From the NCBI RefSeq assembly GCF_009828025.1, contig NZ_WTYA01000001.1:1-64000 (forward strand): 64,000 bases of DNA, given 5' to 3'. The notes under the pieces are model-generated. The model made no database searches. It was not told where the DNA came from and was given only the letters and a program-made list of their open reading frames with translations. Shown here piece after piece: positions 63,001-64,000 of the stretch. The DNA comes from Qipengyuania algicida. GTDB taxonomy: Bacteria; Pseudomonadota; Alphaproteobacteria; Sphingomonadales; Sphingomonadaceae. Both the position numbers and the translations under genes were made by a program. The first letter of the stretch is position 1. Each line of letters starts with the position of its first letter.

Positions 63001-63080
63001 GCAAAACGCAAAACGGCAACTCCAGATGATTTCAGGCCCCACCACCCGGTGTTCGGCATCCATTGCGCAATGTAACGCAT
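60036..63080 (-). CDS. TonB-dependent receptor with duplicated cysteine-bearing insert
   Basis: A protein of about 1014 residues. It has a signal peptide ending SPSLAQ, a plug domain (GSEIIVTAP, then IQDLISQLAPEIGSG, FLVNGQRISNFREI) and a 22-strand barrel ending GRFVKIEFRKLF with terminal Phe. Between barrel strands (60640-60983) it carries two copies of a module of about 55 residues, described separately, flanked by Gly/Arg/Gln/Ser-rich stretches. The ligand is unknown. Start 63080 (MRYIAQW) or 63059. TonB receptors import siderophores, B12, sugars or peptides. Confidence 0.93.
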   Translation of the reverse strand: MRYIAQWMPNTGWWGLKSSGVAVLRFAPAVSLIALIIASPSLAQTAEPAGAAAQAAPAPTPTGNDTVGSEIIVTAPRAIQGAVQTSSAPVVELDEQQVQSYGASSIQDLISQLAPEIGSGRGRGGRPVFLVNGQRISNFREIFRYPPEAIKRLEILPEEVALKYGFPPDQRVINFILKDNFRSLSAEVDYGRATQGGGAKSELQASQLAINGKSRLNASIDYKHTSPITEAERDVVQTPGSVPTLASDPNPADFRSLAAKDSTLEVDFTSTNGLGKDGADGQFTINTQVIHEDTLNLSGLDLVTLTSPDSSSARRAIDAKPLTRQTLTDTYSLGSTFNKNLGGYQFTTTLDSSYTSTDSRIDRSRTLDDPAVQALVDAAQAGTLAINGDLPNVPRLGFDRAQNRAYDVALKSTLIGNPFELPAGEADVTLNAGYDWSRNESTDTRRLAGDNALIRGDLSAGANIGIPIASRRNDVLSAIGDLTFNLSGGFDYLSDFGTLGNWTGGLVWKPSKSLTLQGAYIERETAPGLSQLGGPSLISYNVPVYDFRTGQTVLVTQTSGGNPNLLPEHQRDFKLSANYDLPFLDRANILVEYYHNRSNNVTASFPLLTPAIEAAFPDRVTRDTNGQLLAIDARPVTFAETRSDRIRYGFNLFGKVGKPSPEEQSGGGRGRFGRLMSAARPAGESNGQQQSGSRPGFDPQRFAQLREQFCATPTGQVPDLSALPQQMQDRLKGADGKPDPAKIAAMRTRFCSADAAQRFDPERFAALRKVLCQDPGKKPDLSTLPPGLQARLKGPDGKVDPAKLKQLESRICAAPGQGNSGSGEQQQAARGSDNGSRSSGGRGNRGFSRGNGQGRWSLSFYHTINLDNSILVAPGGPTLDLMNGDATGSSGGVARQQFELDAGLFYKGIGTRISGNYSTGTTVQASGVPGSSDLHFGGLATFNLRLFVALDQQKWLVGDNPGFLNHARLSLHVNNIFDAYQKVTDANGVVPISYQPALLDPYGRFVKIEFRKLF
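60640..60983 (-). repeat. Tandem Cys-bearing module inside the TonB receptor
   Basis: Two adjacent copies share the pattern RF-x2-LR-x2-(F/L)C, PDLS-x-LP, Q-x-RLKG-x-DGK-x-DPAK and a closing R(F/I)C. Each copy has a Cys at both ends, so each may close with a disulfide in the periplasm or outside. The insert is flanked by low-complexity Gly/Ser/Arg/Gln sequence, as expected for a large surface loop. Confidence 0.75.
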
Positions 63081-63237
63081 AAGAACAAGGTTTGGTCGTG
63101 TAACAAAATGTCGCTGGTCGACTGGCGTGGCTGCTTGATCGGAATTCGCGCGTTGCGGGCGCGCAGGCTTCCCTTTTGCCCTCACTGCCGCTATGCGCCG
63201 CGCCTGAGATTCACGGTTGCAAGCAAAAAAGGATTAT
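63081..63237. promoter_or_regulatory. Divergent promoter region of TonB receptor and infA
   Basis: This 157-base spacer contains both promoters. AAAGGA at about 63228-63233 is the infA ribosome-binding site. No Fur box or riboswitch pattern is visible. Confidence 0.4.
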
Positions 63238-63483
63238 ATGGCCAAGGAAGAGCTCCTCGAAATGCGTGGGCGCGTGGTCGAATTGCTGCCGAACGCTATG
63301 TTCCGGGTCGAGCTGGAAAATGGCCATGAGGTGCTGGGCCACACGGCGGGCAAAATGCGCAAGAATCGCATTCGCGTGCTGGTGGGGGACGAGGTTCTCT
63401 GCGAGCTGACGCCTTACGATCTGACCAAGGCGCGCATCACCTATCGCTTCATGCCCGGGCGCGGCGGCCCCGGCCCGCAATAA
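63238..63483 (+). CDS. infA: Translation initiation factor IF-1
   Basis: An 81-residue IF-1 with [48 protein letters not shown] and [17 protein letters not shown]-1 blocks the A site during initiation. Standard IF-1 ends at about residue 72; this one adds about nine residues (PGRGGPGPQ). ATG 63238 is the family start; the frame is open from 63217. It is followed after 12 bases by maf. Confidence 0.97.
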   Translation: MAKEELLEMRGRVVELLPNAMFRVELENGHEVLGHTAGKMRKNRIRVLVGDEVLCELTPYDLTKARITYRFMPGRGGPGPQ

Positions 63484-63495
63484 GGTGGCGCGCGG

Positions 63496-64000
63496 ATGGA
63501 CGCGCCCGCTCTGATCCTCGCTTCGGCCAGCCCGCGCAGGCGCGATCTTCTTGTGCGACTCGGGATCGAACCGAAAGCGATCGTCCCGGCAGAGATCGAC
63601 GAGACCCCCCAAAAGGACGAACTACCGCGCGCGTATGCCCGGCGGATGGCGCACGAGAAGGCCTGCGCGGTCGACGAAACCGGCTATGTGCTGGCCGGTG
63701 ACACGGTGGTCGCCGTTGGCCGCCGGATTATGCCCAAGGGCGAAGACGAAGCCACAGCACGCAAATGCCTCACGCTGCTTTCAGGGCGCCGGCACCGCGT
63801 CTTGTCAGCCATCGCCCTGCGCGCGCCGGACGGCACGCTCCGCGAGCGTCTGAGCGAAAGTGTCGTGCGCTTCAAACGGCTCAGCACCGAAGAGATCGAG
63901 CATTACATTGCCAGCGGCGAGTGGCATGGCAAGGCCGGTGGTTATGCCATCCAGGGCCTGGCCGAGAGCTTGATCGAATGGATGCAGGGAAGCCATTCGG
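63496..64000 (+). CDS. maf: Maf-family nucleotide pyrophosphatase (runs past the window end)
   Basis: The first 168 residues of a Maf protein are present: LILASASPRRRDLL near the start, PAEIDETP, VLAGDTVVAVG with the catalytic Asp, and GYAIQGLAESLIEWMQGS. Maf enzymes hydrolyse non-canonical nucleotide triphosphates. The C-terminal 20 or so residues lie beyond 64000. The order infA-maf is usual in sphingomonads. Confidence 0.94.
   Translation, partial: MDAPALILASASPRRRDLLVRLGIEPKAIVPAEIDETPQKDELPRAYARRMAHEKACAVDETGYVLAGDTVVAVGRRIMPKGEDEATARKCLTLLSGRRHRVLSAIALRAPDGTLRERLSESVVRFKRLSTEEIEHYIASGEWHGKAGGYAIQGLAESLIEWMQGSHS

Noticed and set aside
1-64000. CRISPR arrays, tRNA, rRNA, prophage and secretion systems
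   Set aside because: No regularly spaced repeats, no cloverleaf with a T-loop, and no structural phage or secretion genes were seen on reading both strands.

Overview
The window looks like a chromosomal segment of a Sphingomonadales alphaproteobacterium (Erythrobacter, Altererythrobacter or Sphingopyxis type). The grounds are high GC, an aa3 oxidase operon (ctaC-ctaD-ctaB-ctaG-ctaE-DUF983-SURF1) running into thrC, the pyrE-pdxJ-acpS-lepB order, hisG-hisD-nusB-thiL, infA-maf, PEPxxWAMM-type sorting signals and a large plug/barrel TonB receptor. I saw no rRNA, tRNA, CRISPR array or intact insertion sequence.

Layout. 1-1860: small accessory region with four short, mostly membrane-protein genes of unknown function and recurring short sequence motifs. 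1861-5121: TetR regulator, GNAT, rpmA/rplU, a lipoprotein and a membrane protein. 5184-9482 (minus): tightly overlapped thrC - rRNA-type methyltransferase - TMEM175 channel - FolB-like - unknown - moaD - moaE. 9533-17127 (minus): cytochrome oxidase operon, with an epoxide-hydrolase-like gene between ctaD and ctaB and a 41-residue membrane protein between ctaB and ctaG. 17339-22760 (plus): pyrE-pdxJ-acpS-lepB, then a PerM-type permease, a DUF3089 protein and ruvX. 22779-24641 (minus): two adjacent broken genes, one carrying a frameshift and one carrying two in-frame stops. 24921-28022: two hot-dog thioesterases and a class A penicillin-binding protein. 28146-31611: two PEP-CTERM proteins around cobS and a DUF2236 protein. 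31807-34359: divergent pstS and phosphate-type porin, each with Pho-box-like repeats. 34509-35486: diguanylate cyclase.

35629-45629 is dense with stress and detoxification functions. It starts with a HxlR-type regulator divergent from DUF1428, a two-domain VOC protein and a GST, followed by a VOC remnant, a DHFR-like protein, a second GST and a GFA protein behind a perfect GTTC-N7-GTTC LexA-type site. Then come a J-domain protein, BolA, a third GST, pirin, an SDR, an alpha/beta hydrolase and a DUF2332 protein. 45667-48927: his/nusB/thiL operon. 49068-51182: H+-pyrophosphatase. 51266-60028: TesB, a DEAD-box helicase, a serine hydrolase, UvrC, an FkbM methyltransferase and an APC permease. 60036-64000: TonB receptor, infA and the start of maf.

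The most unusual points are two genes that seem to begin at non-standard codons (pdxJ at CTG, thiL at ATA), each overlapping the upstream stop codon behind a good ribosome-binding site; the broken HDH-cupin-like/helical-repeat gene pair; a duplicated cysteine-bearing module inside the TonB receptor; the LexA-type box before the GFA gene; and a histone-like tail on ribosomal protein L21.
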